Shown here: in pieces, positions 1 to 15,800 of the stretch
Numbering within the stretch: position 1 is the stretch's first letter
How the letters are laid out: the number at the start of each line of letters is the position of its first letter
DNA from: Phaffia rhodozyma
Taxonomy: Eukaryota > Basidiomycota > Tremellomycetes > Cystofilobasidiales > Mrakiaceae
Assembly (NCBI GenBank): GCA_014706385.1
Contig: JACGZH010000003.1
Span: 699,501-763,500, forward strand
Length of the DNA stretch: 64,000 nucleotides
Direction: 5' to 3'
Program-made: the position numbers and the translations under genes
The notes under the pieces: model-generated
Database searches by the model: none
The model's input: only the letters and a program-made list of their open reading frames with translations
Told to the model about the DNA's origin: nothing

Positions 1-993
1 CAGCAATGGATTGCATGCCCCCCATACTAGCGCCTACCGAGGCATAGATCTTGTCTATACCTAGATGGTCCAAAAGGTGGAACTGAGACCGAACCTGATT
101 GGATAAAAGTTCATATGTGTGTCATGGTGAGCAATGTCCTGACCAACAGCACACAGAGTGAAGAAGAGACTAACTATGTCGAATATGCTGACAACTGGGA
201 ATCTGGTCGCCCACTTTTCACCGTCCTGGCCGCCCGGCATGGGGCTTGCTGGGCCAGTCGAGCCATAGCAACCACCGAGGGCGTTGCAACATAAAATGAA
301 GAATTTGTCGGTGTCAAGCGTCTTCCCTGGGCCGATGAAAGCCTCCCACCATCCGGGTGCAGGATTCAACTCGGTCGAAGCCGCATGGGACGAAGCAGAG
401 AGTCCGGTATGGAGGAGGATGACGTTGTCTTTCTTAGGAGAGAGCGTTCCCCATGTCTCGTACGCCACGTCAAATGAGGGAAGGGGTGCAGAGTATGTAA
501 GAGGCAAAGGGCCAGGGTGATGAAAGGTCTGGTAGTTTGCCGGAGAAGGGGCCTATGTGAGTGGAAGTGGATGTGTTTGCGCACATACAAAAAGCGAATG
601 AATAGCAAATACAAGATGGAAGTAATGCGTATGCGAGTCAACGGAGAAGTGAGGTCAACACAAATATTAGGACGTTCGATGAAGAAAGACCTCAGAAAGG
701 AGCGCAGGAGTAACACATACCGAGTAACTAGGCTCTTCGCCCTTTGGATCTTCTAAGGGACCTCTATTGGGGAAACTTGTTCGGAGTGGCTCTTGCGAGA
801 TATTTCTCGAGAGTTTTTCCGCGCGCGCCTCGTGAGCATCGACACAGGGGAAGGAAGGATTAAATCCTTGGGCTGGTCTTGACGATACGCTAGCTTCAGA
901 CGGCCGAACGACCGAGAATGACTTCACGGATGTGGTGGTGAGTAAGCGGAATTGGGAGGGAACGACGCGGACGGATGACGAGAGGAGCCGCAT
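1..993 (-). CDS. MET2: Homoserine O-acetyltransferase, 5' part (cut by window edge)
   Basis: Transfers an acetyl group from acetyl-CoA to homoserine, the entry step for incorporating sulfide into homocysteine and methionine. Three exons are visible: 993-721, 552-175 and 94-1, joined by introns with GTATGT and GTTAGT donors. Exon 1 encodes an Arg/Ser-rich leader that begins at the ATG at 993. Exon 2 carries the alpha/beta-hydrolase segments FDVAYETWG and CYGSTGP. Exon 3 carries the nucleophile elbow GASMGG with the catalytic serine. The C-terminal half, including the catalytic Asp and His, lies beyond the left edge. The gene is divergent from UPF1, and the shared spacer holds a TCACGTGA palindrome. 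The family call is firm. Whether the leader targets an organelle is unknown. Confidence 0.93.
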
Positions 994-1428
994 CTTGCGC
1001 TGTCTTTGGCTTGATTCCCTGGTATTTTTTTTCGGCTTCCTTACTTGTCTGAACTTTCTTGATGACTATAGGAGATGTACTCCAGGTTTTCCTATGCCAG
1101 GGATACACGATAGTTGTGATAGATGATGATGATGAAGGAGCAAGATGGTACTTGAGATCATCCGTTTGTTAAATTCTGGGCACGCCATCAGATCCAAAAT
1201 ACATGAAAATATGACGTTTTTCACCTAAGTCGTTGGTCTTAGTCGGTGATGACGGTCACGTGAATCGCGGTTACGCATCACCCCGTGCCTAGATTTGTGC
1301 CTGAATATGTACCTAGATGTGTGCCTCTTTTTCATCGGCTCCCACTACACTTGAGATTCGTCTACCTTCATCAACCATCGATCCTACCTGTTCATCGTCC
1401 GTCATTCGTTGTAGATCTATCGGACAGC
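994..1428. promoter_or_regulatory. Divergent MET2/UPF1 promoter region with a TCACGTGA palindrome
   Basis: This 435-base spacer separates the start codons of MET2 (-) and UPF1 (+). It has a GATGAT-type run near 1125 and a perfect 8-base palindrome TCACGTGA at 1256-1263, which is 263 bases upstream of the MET2 ATG. In budding yeast this sequence is the Cbf1/Met4/Met28 element of sulfur-amino-acid genes. That it works the same way here is inference. Confidence 0.5.
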
Positions 1429-4400
1429 ATGGTAAGCATGTGCTGGATGAGATCGTGTGGTACATTCAGAGAGAATGCTTCGCTCACTGCTGGCTCTGCC
1501 ATTCTCAAACCTCACAGGATCAATTCGAGGCCTTCGATGGCGCCTCACAGGTATCGTTTCCCCTGCTCCGTTTCTTTGTCTCTATCCTTCTTTCCCGTCG
1601 TCTTGATCGATGCTTAATTTCGCCTTCTCCCTATTCCATAACTACGTATACACGATCAGTATGGTGCAGATGACTCGGCTTCCGTGTATTCATCATTCAC
1701 AACAACCACACACGCCACTAACAACGAACCACACGCCGCTTACTCGGACCACTCGCTTTCTCAGCAGACCTTCAACGGAAGTCATCACCATGGCTCCAGC
1801 AACCACCACATGACGCACGCACAGGCCAATGCTGCTCAGGAGCTTGACGATGATCTCGATGGTGTTCTCGAAGACCTCAAGTTAGAAGGAGGTGTGGTTG
1901 AGCACGCATGCAGGTAGATTATCCCTCCGTCTCTGTTCCTTTCCGATCGTGGTATAGACGGCCATGTGCGCTTGCTTAGCAAAACCCTGTCGCGTTGAAC
2001 AAACGCTAATCTTATGTTTTCCGTTCGTCTCAGCTACTGTGGTATCCATAACCCATCTTGTGTAGTCAAGGCGAGTTTCTATCACTCATCAGCGGTTACA
2101 TTTATGACGTCTGCTAATCTTTCTACAATCTCGTGAATCGCTCTTCTCATGCATCCCTGCTTCAAATCATACAGTGTCTGATTTGTCAAAAATGGTTCTG
2201 CAACGCTCGAGGGACGACTTCAGCCTCGCATATCGTCAACCATCTTGTTCGAGCAAAGCATAAGGAGGTCATCCTCCATGCTGAGTCGCCCTTGGGAGAA
2301 ACCACTCCAGAATGCTACAACTGTGGATCGAAAAACGTCTTTATGCTTGGATTCATCCCGGCTAAGAGTGACACCGTGGTTGTGTTGCTCTGTCGGTGAG
2401 TTTTTCTTGTAATAATCTTCTCTGTCCGACTCGACATATCCCCTTCGATCAACATTTTGATACGCACACTTTTGATCCTTCTCACTATGTAGACAACCTT
2501 GTGCGGCCATGACGTCTTCCAAAGATATTGTCTGGGACACCACTCAATGGTCAGCTATCATCGACGATCGCGCTTTTCTTTCCTGGCTTGTCAAGACACC
2601 CTCGGAGCAGGAACAGCTTCGTGCTAGACAAATCTCATACCATCAGATCAACAAGCTTGAGGAGATGTGGAAGGAGGATCCAAATGCTGATCTAGAGGAC
2701 ATTGGCCGAGCTGGAATAGATGAGGAGCCTCAACCAATTCTACTCAAGTCAGTTGCTTTCTCGTTATGAGTCTGCAGCACATAAAACTGCTTCTCGCAAG
2801 ATCTCAATCGTCCACTTTTCTCTCTAAAAACAAAATGTTAATAAAACAGATACGAAGACGCGTATCAATACCAGAACATCTTTGGCCCTCTCGTCAAAAT
2901 CGAGGCCGATTACGACAAAAAGGTCAAAGAGTCTCAAACTCAAAATGATATCATCGTCCGATGGGACGTCGGATTGAACCAAAAGCGAGTCGCTTGGTTT
3001 AATATGCCCAAGTTGGAGAGCGGGGAGGTAAGGTTGGCCGTGGGCGACGAATTGAGGCTCAAGTTTGGGAATGGCGGCGGAGGCGCTGGAGGAGGTGGCT
3101 ACAGCGGTGGTAAAGGAAGTGGCGAGTGGGACGGAGTAGGAAATGTCATCAAGATTCCTAATAGTTAGTGAACTTTGTGTGTGAGCAGAGAAATTATAGA
3201 GACTGTATTGACGGGTGGCTCAATTTCTCCTTCACTTCTCTCACAGACGTCAGTGACGAGATTGGATTGGAGCTGAGGAGGTCAGACGGTGTTCCGACAG
3301 ACTGCACCCATGGGTTCTCGGCCGATTTTGTCTGGAAGTCAACTTCGTTCGATCGAATGCAACTCGCCATGAAAACGTTTGCTGTAGATGAAAGGAGTGT
3401 AAGCGGATATATTGTAAGTCCTTTCACCATTTCCTCTCAAGCTTTTGTTTAGGAGTAGACAATAACTGGACTCGTTTCAACACCTCATAGTACCATAAAC
3501 TTCTAGGTCATGAGTTGGAGCCCCAGGTTTTAAGGACACAGATGCCCAAGCGGTACGTTTCCTCCTCTATATTCCGTATAAGGAGTGCCGAAAGACTGAT
3601 CATCGATCCTTTGGTTTGGTAACTCTTTTTTATTCATTTATAAATTTAGATTCTCTGCGCCTGGTTTGCCAGAGCTCAATCATTCGCAGATGTTCGCTGT
3701 GAAGAGTGTTTTACAAAAGCCATTAAGTTTGATTCAGGTTTGTGTTTCTCTCACCTTCAGTCGCTCGTCACATATGTCGAAATCTAACCATCACGGATGA
3801 TCGATTCGACATCTCATCAATGTTCATAGGGTCCTCCAGGAACCGGTAAGACCGTGACCTCCGCCTCGATCGTATACCACCTTGCCAAGATGAACCCCGG
3901 ACAAGTACTCGTGTGCGCACCGTCGAATGTCGCCGTCGACCAACTGACCGAGAAGATTCATGCTACCGGTCTCAAAGTCGTCCGAATTACCGCCAAATCA
4001 AGAGAGGCACTTGACTCGCCAATCTCATTCCTTACCTTGCACGAACAGGTTGCCAACGCCGAGACTCATACCGAGCTCCAGAAGTTAATCCTGTTGAAAG
4101 AGTCCCAGGGGGAGTTGAGTCAGAGCGATGAGAGGAAATATAAGGTCTTAGTCAAAGCTTGTGAGAAAGAGATTTTAAACGCGGCAGATGTGATTTGTTG
4201 TACGTGTGTAGGAACGGCGGATCCAAGATTGAGCAAGTTCAAGTTCAGGACAGTATTGATCGACGAAGCTACCCAGGCTGCAGAGCCAGGTGAGTACCAT
4301 CCTTCCACCATCACCTTACTGGCAGATGTTCTGGATGTTGATTTTCGCCCTAAAAATCTCTTCTTTGTTGCTCTACAGAGTGTATGATTCCTCTTGTGTT

Positions 4401-6026
4401 GGGCTGTAAGCAGGCTGTTTTGGTGGGAGATCATCAACAACTTGGCCCGGTCATCATGAACAAGAAAGCTGCTCGGGCTGGTCTATCCCAGTCGCTCTTC
4501 GAGCGACTAATCATCCTCGGCAACCGACCAATCCGACTTCAAGTTCAATACCGAATGCACCCTTGCCTGTCCGAGTTTCCATCCAATATGTTTTACGAGG
4601 GAACTCTCCAAAATGGAGTGACTGCACCCGAGAGGTTGAGAAAAAACGTGGATTTCCCCTGGCCAGTGGCAGATACGCCAATGATGTTCTACCAGAACTT
4701 GGGAACAGAGGAAATTTCATCCAGTGGAACGTCTTTCTTAAACAGGTCTGTTTTTCTCTATCAATAGGAATTGTATTCGTTCTTGTCTCTGCCCCTGCTC
4801 CCTCTGAGTTTAGCTGACATATCTTGCTGCACGCCATAACTCACAGAACGGAAGCTTCCAACGTCGAGAAGATTGTCACTAAATTCTTCAAGTCTGGCGT
4901 CCTTCCTAGCCAAATTGGTGTCATCACTCCCTATGAAGGTCAACGATCCTACGTGGTCAACTATATGCAATTCAACGGGTCTCTCAAAAAAGAGTTGTAT
5001 AAGGAAGTTGAGGTCGCCAGTGTAGACGCATTCCAAGGAAGAGAGAAGGATTACATCATCTTGTCTTGTGTGAGAAGTAACGAACACCAGGGCATCGGTT
5101 TCCTGAGCGATCCGAGAAGGTTGAATGTCGCGCTTACTCGAGCAAAATACGGAGTCGTCATCTTGGGTAATCCCAAAGTTCTCAGCAAGGTCAGTTTCAT
5201 CATAGGGTTCTCCTTTTCTTTTGCAGATAGCTGATACGTTCATCATTACTTCACAATCCCTCCAGCATCCTCTTTGGCACTTTTTGCTTTCCCATTTCAA
5301 GGAACGCTCTTGCTTGGTTGAAGGTCCTCTAAGCAATCTCCAGCCGAGTTTGATCCAGTTCAGCAAGCCTCGACGAACCTTAGAGAAGGCAATGGATCAG
5401 TTCCGAAAGTTTGATGCTCACACTGGAGAGCTCATCAACAACGCCAGCAATGGCTCTACAGGTAGTGAGTCCAGTTCTTCTTCAGTGCGGCTTGATTCTC
5501 AGAAGAACTGATTTTTTCCTGGTGTGTAGTGCAACGAACCGCTCCTCCTCCGAGTCGATTCGATCCAGCATTTTACCGAACACATGACCCGCTGGCATAC
5601 GTTCCTTCCGATGCCCAATCTCTCAAATCACAAGCAACCCACAATACCAGCTCCGGTCTCCCCATGTTTTCCTCTCACTCCGCCGCTGGTCCATTCTCCC
5701 AATCAGCTGTAGGCGGTCGAAAAGGAAACCAGACATATTCATCCTACGCTTCGTCAATCATTTCTCAAGACCTCTATGCAGGAGAGACCAATTCCAATGC
5801 GGATACGGCGAGTGTCATTGCGGGAAGTGATATCCACGGGTACACTTCTTCCGATGTTTCAATCGTCGGTTCATCCATTGGGTTTGCACAGTCGGATAGG
5901 ATGAGTCAGCTGGGCCAGAATGATTTAGGTTCTCTATACAAATCTTCGGACATTGGGCTGGAAGATGACGGTCGAAGTGCGTACTCAGTTGTCCAGAGCC
6001 AAGGGGGCGGATTCACAGAGTTTTAA
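1429..6026 (+). CDS. UPF1: Regulator of nonsense transcripts 1, RNA helicase Upf1
   Basis: ATP-dependent 5'-3' helicase of nonsense-mediated mRNA decay in the cytoplasm. Fifteen exons can be joined in frame into 1099 residues: 1429-1431, 1518-1550, 1660-1913, 2034-2070, 2175-2395, 2493-2747, 2850-3163, 3247-3413, 3491-3552, 3650-3737, 3830-4289, 4379-4745, 4847-5189, 5266-5464 and 5530-6026. The Cys/His-rich Upf2-binding domain begins at [11 protein letters not shown]. The SF1 helicase core shows Walker A GPPGTGKT (3830), Walker [25 protein letters not shown] and VALTRAKYG. The tail after 5530 is Ser/Gln-rich with several SQ dipeptides. Exon 1 is only the start codon. The intron after 2070 has a GC donor. 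A downstream in-frame Met near 1810 is an alternative start, because the first residues are not conserved. Identity is certain; the start is probable. Confidence 0.97.
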
Positions 6027-6838
6027 GCACGAGGGAGAGTACGAGGGCTTGGACGTCTTTGCTTCTCTTTCTCCCGCTCGTCTATTCCCTTCTGCCTTTC
6101 TCCTTTCTGTTCTCATCCTATACTTTCTTTTCCTCTCAACTTCCTAAATCCGCCTCCACGTTTTTATCCGTCACTTCTCCCCTTCTCGCTCGTTTCTTGT
6201 CCCTGACTCTCATGGTCTCTGACGAAGACGAAACACGAAAGAGAAAAGGGAAGGATATGTAACTAAGAGAGGCTTTGTCCTTGAAGGAGTGGGAAGGAGA
6301 ACGCTTTGAGCCGGGTTGGTTGAGGATAGCGCAGGATGCATCCGGATCGTCTTGTCTTGGGACGGCTGGGTCACGCTTTTGTCAAGTCGGGTGTACGGGA
6401 TTCATTTGTATCAGGATGAAGATTTAACGATGACAGATTGCTGGATAAAGCTTTTCTTCCTATTCTCTCTCTTGTGCTATCTGTATCTTCAGGACGGGAA
6501 TATTTTCTGCATTCAGAACTGGTGCTGAAAGAAAAGTTGCATGTAATACAAGGTATGCGAAGGAGAAGAGAGTTTACTAGGCAAAAAGAGCAGGAACGAC
6601 TTTGGATAAGGGAAGGAATAAGGAAAGAGAAGGGGGAGGAAGAGGAGTTCAAGGGTAATTTGACTGTGAGATTGAATAAAGAGGTCAAAGTAAAATATAT
6701 AGATCAGATTGATTTGAACGTATGAGAAAGAACTACGGAGACAGTAGCTTGATAGAAAACGGTCACAAGGACGTCCAGCCAAGAAACGGAGAAGACAAGA
6801 ATTAGATAGACAGGAGGGATGGAGGAGTGACCGATTAA
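6027..6838. other. Convergent 3' region between UPF1 and USP7
   Basis: Both flanking genes end here. The stretch is pyrimidine-rich on the left and AT/purine-rich on the right (AATAAAG near 6674), as expected of two 3' untranslated regions. No conserved reading frame or RNA gene was recognised. Confidence 0.6.
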
Positions 6839-11707
<4,869 letters not shown>

Positions 11708-12218
11708 CTTTGGATAACTGGATAGGATATGTTCAAGAAAGAAAGGCTGATGGCTGATGTCGATGAGAAGGGAAAATGGTATGGGTAGCGAGATGCAGGC
11801 CGTTCGAGGGGAAACCTGCTCAGCGCGAGAGGCACGCAAGTGTAACCGGTGTAAATCATATAAGGTTTATGATTATTACAAATTCAAAAATGAAATTCTC
11901 TATAATTACCAGGCCCCTTTCGTTTTTTTCTCTTTCATTCGTTTTACCCTTTCACTCACCACTCCAGTCTCCTAGTGTTCTCCTCCTTCACCATACCAAG
12001 TTGTGAAGTTAGAGATGTATAGAACCTACTGACTATTGACCTGATCGGGCCTTGTGTCCTCCCAAGTTTCTGCTATTGTTTTCCTTCTATATATTGCTTG
12101 TAACCATTTTCCACTCTTCATACCTTACTTTCCTCCCCTCGTTTCTTAAGTCCTCACTCATGGTAGAACCCTTTGCAGTTCTCATCTGGTCATCAGTCTC
12201 GGCTGGAGATCAGACGTC
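11708..12218. promoter_or_regulatory. Upstream region of USP7 and of the possible 12.2-kb gene
   Basis: An intergenic stretch with CT-rich tracts (for example around 11930-11960 and 12060-12140) typical of fungal promoters and 5' untranslated regions. No start codon could be joined convincingly to the reading frame that opens near 12150. No RNA gene was seen. Confidence 0.4.
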
Positions 12219-12528
12219 GTGACTGCACAAGATCTACCCCCAGCTCTTCCAGGCTGGGTATTGGGCGAGTTCGAGTCATACGCGAGGGATATCATCTTGA
12301 CCTCGACCTTTCCGACGTCCGTTTTGGGCTTCGGAGGGCTTTGGGTCTTTCCACGTCTCGTTCTGAGAAGGGAAGACTATAGTCAGTGTCTTGGTCGCTG
12401 CTGCTCACCGATGGATCTATCCCGTTCTTTTTCGGGCTAGGTCTACCGAGTTATGCTTGATGGTTGCAAATGTACTAGCAGGTTTCTTTATCGAACCAGG
12501 ATGTCTAGCTCGTTCCTATCTTGTTTAG
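12219..12528 (+). CDS. Possible small membrane protein, 5' end unresolved
   Basis: Not recognised. An open frame runs through ALPGWVLGEFESYARDIIL and TSVLGFGGLWVFPRLVLRRE to 12385. A GTGTCT donor at 12386 and a TAG acceptor at 12440 give a 55-base intron that keeps frame into STELCLMVANVLAGFFIEPG and a stop at 12528. The two halves make a roughly 100-residue protein with two hydrophobic segments and a charged turn between them, which looks protein-like. The frame is open back to a TAA near 12143 but no ATG was found, so an upstream exon would be needed. It lies tandem to and about 295 bases ahead of VPS54, and could instead be a chance frame in the VPS54 leader. Confidence 0.3.
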
Positions 12529-12823
12529 CAGACATCTCATATACCGTTCTTGCTCTTGTTCTCTGTGCTCTATCCCGATATATGATCAATGTTCATCATC
12601 TTTTCCATCTGTGCGAAGTGAAAGACATCAAACTGAGAGTAAAATTGGTCCTGGCAACATGACACGTGAGAGTAACCACCTTCGTAACCACGAATGGCGC
12701 ACGGACCATTCTCATCTCACCGGACAAACATCTTCGGTCTGTTGATCTCTCTGTCAAGGTTACTCAACTCTCATCACTCATAGCTCATCTCTCAAGACGT
12801 CCGAGTAGCTCTGGTTAGAGGAC

Positions 12824-15800
12824 ATGGACATCTCCAGAACGTCCACACCTGCACTATCAGAGAGTATCTTCTCGGCCGAGGACTCAACCCAATTTGATGG
12901 CGACTTCAGCTCATCCATTAGAGCTCGGCTCGAGAGAGGTTCGTATCCAATTGTATTTGATCTTGGCCGGCTTGAAACTTGATTTGAACGGAAGCTAGTC
13001 CCTTATGGGAAGCGATGTAAAGCAAGCTCATCTCCATTTTCTTGTCTGATATCACAGCCGGCTCTCTCTCTTCGACCCCGATAGATCTATCTCAGCTCAA
13101 TCTCGTCAGCCTGAACGGGTCATTATCTCGACCTGGATCTGATCTCACAGCACGCCAAGGGTTTCACGGTTCGTCAAAAGAGTTTTATCTGACTCGTCGA
13201 TCCATTGGCCACACCTTTCGAGCTCCTCGTTATCTGATGACGGTAGTATCTGATCGTACACACTCTGGATCGTTTAAAATCTAGCTATCAGCACAGTCCT
13301 CAGTCATCCTACTCGCAAACCGGCTCCTCTTAGAGCATCCAGAATCCCACTACCTCCTGCACCCCCTCCAGAAGTCCTCCCAAGAGTTAACAAGAACGAC
13401 CTAAACACATATATTCAATCGATTTCTGCTGAATGGGGAAAGTATGAGCAATCTGCTCGGAATTCTGACAAGTCCAGCACCGATGCCTATGTAGGAGACG
13501 TAGGACGGAAGAACCAATCGGTCGAGGCCGAGAGGCATCTTCCTGCCCTTAACAGTATTCCTGATGTATACTTTCGAACAGATTTCAATCTAGGAAATCC
13601 CCACATATTTGACCAGGTGACTGGCCGATTGGTCTCTCCGCCGCCTGTCATCGATTCAAGCTCATTCGACTCTCCCCTTCCGACCCTTAAACCGTTGTCT
13701 GAACGAACTCCCTCGTCGAACTCGCTCGTGTCCGCTGATCCCGATCCATCAATCGCTAAGGTCACATCCCACTTTCCCACAAATTTCACGGCCGATCCTC
13801 CGACCCCTATCCCGACGGAAGTGTTTCAGGAGAAGTTGTCCGGCTACCTGGACGTTGTCGAACAGCACCTCATTGCGGAGATTTCGAAGCGGTCAGCCTC
13901 CTTCTTTGCCGCGCTGACGAACCTACAGGATCTTCAATCAGAGTCTGAAACATGTCTCTCTCGGATCGAGTCTCTTCGATTAGAACTTGACATGGTCGAC
14001 AAAGCTCAGGCCCAACGAGGTCTGGAAGCGGTCAAACTCGCTCGATCACTCAAACAACTTAAGAGCGTCGAGTCAGCTGTGAGTGAGATCAAAGGAATCG
14101 AGGAAGCGCTTGGCATGATCAAAGGCCTCGTTTCAACAGGAGATGGACATGGCGCTGTTGAATTATGGGAGGAAGTCGATAGCTGGGTCAAAAATAAAGG
14201 GAAAGGGAAACAGTCTGAGCAAATGCTTGGAACGTTGGGAAGCGGGAACCGAACCCAAACAAGCTCATCCCCTTCAACTCCAGGGAGACCAAGAAAAGGT
14301 TCTTCTGGGAGGTTTCGTTCCGGCTCTCTACTGAAACAGGTTGAAGAAGAACCCGATGGCGGTCTTTCAGAAATACCGACCTCAACTTCACATTTCATTC
14401 CTTCGAGCCCAAGTCGGGCCGAGCCAAGGAGTCCGCCCAGATCTCCTTCCCTTCCTTCCTTCCCTCGCGCTTCATCCTCCTCAAAACGGAACATTCATCA
14501 ACATCGAACACCACCATCTCCTATAGATCTGACAGGCTTGTCATCCTTAGCCGGATTACCTCAATCGCTCGCAGGTCTGGCGTTGGCGATTGGTACTCAA
14601 CTAGAGTCAGAGCTACATGCGCTTTTGGAGGCGGAAATGGTGGGTAAGCTTCAGGATCTCGAGGCCGTGACGGCAAAGTTGAGGCCATTAGTATTGGGCT
14701 TGGTCAGAGTCAGGGAAAATGTTCGATTGGTGACGGTGTTCAGAGAAGTCGCGGTCTCCCAAATCAGAAGTGTAGCTAAACAGGTAAGATTCGCTTTCTG
14801 TACGAATCTTTGGAGCCTTTGAATGATAACTTGATGCTCAAACTACCCAAATTTCTTTTTGAACAGTATATACCTCAGCACCAGGATGAGCCGGTGGATG
14901 AGGACGCGTCTCAGACAAAAATTAGCGGCTCAAGCAGCACGTAAGCAGATCGAATTGCAATTCTTCGTGTAGTTCAGTCTAATTGTCGCATCTTGCTGAC
15001 CGTAGGATATCCAGCCTTTCTCCTCTGAGTAAACTTTTGAAGGAGATGCCTCATTCAAAATTCTTGGCTATGGAAAAAGTCATGTCCTCTGGCTTGCTGG
15101 AAAGTATTCAGAAAATAGAACGATTCTCCCAGGCTATTGGGGATATCATGGAGGCCACCAAGTAAGTTTCTTCTTGTGCGCTCTTCCCCTCTGGGAAATC
15201 TGTCAATCTGACTCCGTATCCTGGTATTTCAATCGATCTCTTGTAGTTCGTCTGTGGCAGATCCGTCATCCTCTCTTTCAGGCCAGTCGCTTACAATCAA
15301 GACGGAACTTTCCGATGTTCTATCCCAAGCTGCAGAGCTGGCAAACTCGCGTGCGTCCAAGATAATGGGGGTCCGGAATGAGCAACATGCATCTCTCGAG
15401 CTGGACAACTTCATCGAGACATTCGATGAGGCTTGGAACTTTGTACTGAGCTGTGAAGTCATTTGCCGAAAGATGATTGTCGGGCTTCGAGGGACTATGG
15501 TTGTTCAGGTAAGGCTCCCGTCAATGTGGCCGCAATTAGATATCGAGATTATGTGGTCTGATCAGTATTCGACGTATACTCGTTCGATCCCAGGCGAAGA
15601 TGTTTCTTCAAAACTATCACTCCCAGCGATTATCTAAGTCGGCCAAGATGGTTGAAAACGAATTATGGTCTCCTGAAGAGGTCTCGCCTGCTCAACAGCG
15701 TGCCGTCGAGATCATCGTTGCATCTGCCGTATCAGATCCACCCGAGCTCATCCTCAAGAATCGTATCGGCTCGGATGTTGCTCCATCGGCCACTGTAACC

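Noticed and set aside
5464..5530. UPF1 ending at the stop near 5510
   Set aside because: A GTGAGT donor at 5465 and a TAG acceptor at 5529 keep frame into the Ser/Gln-rich tail, and the total exon length is then a whole number of codons.
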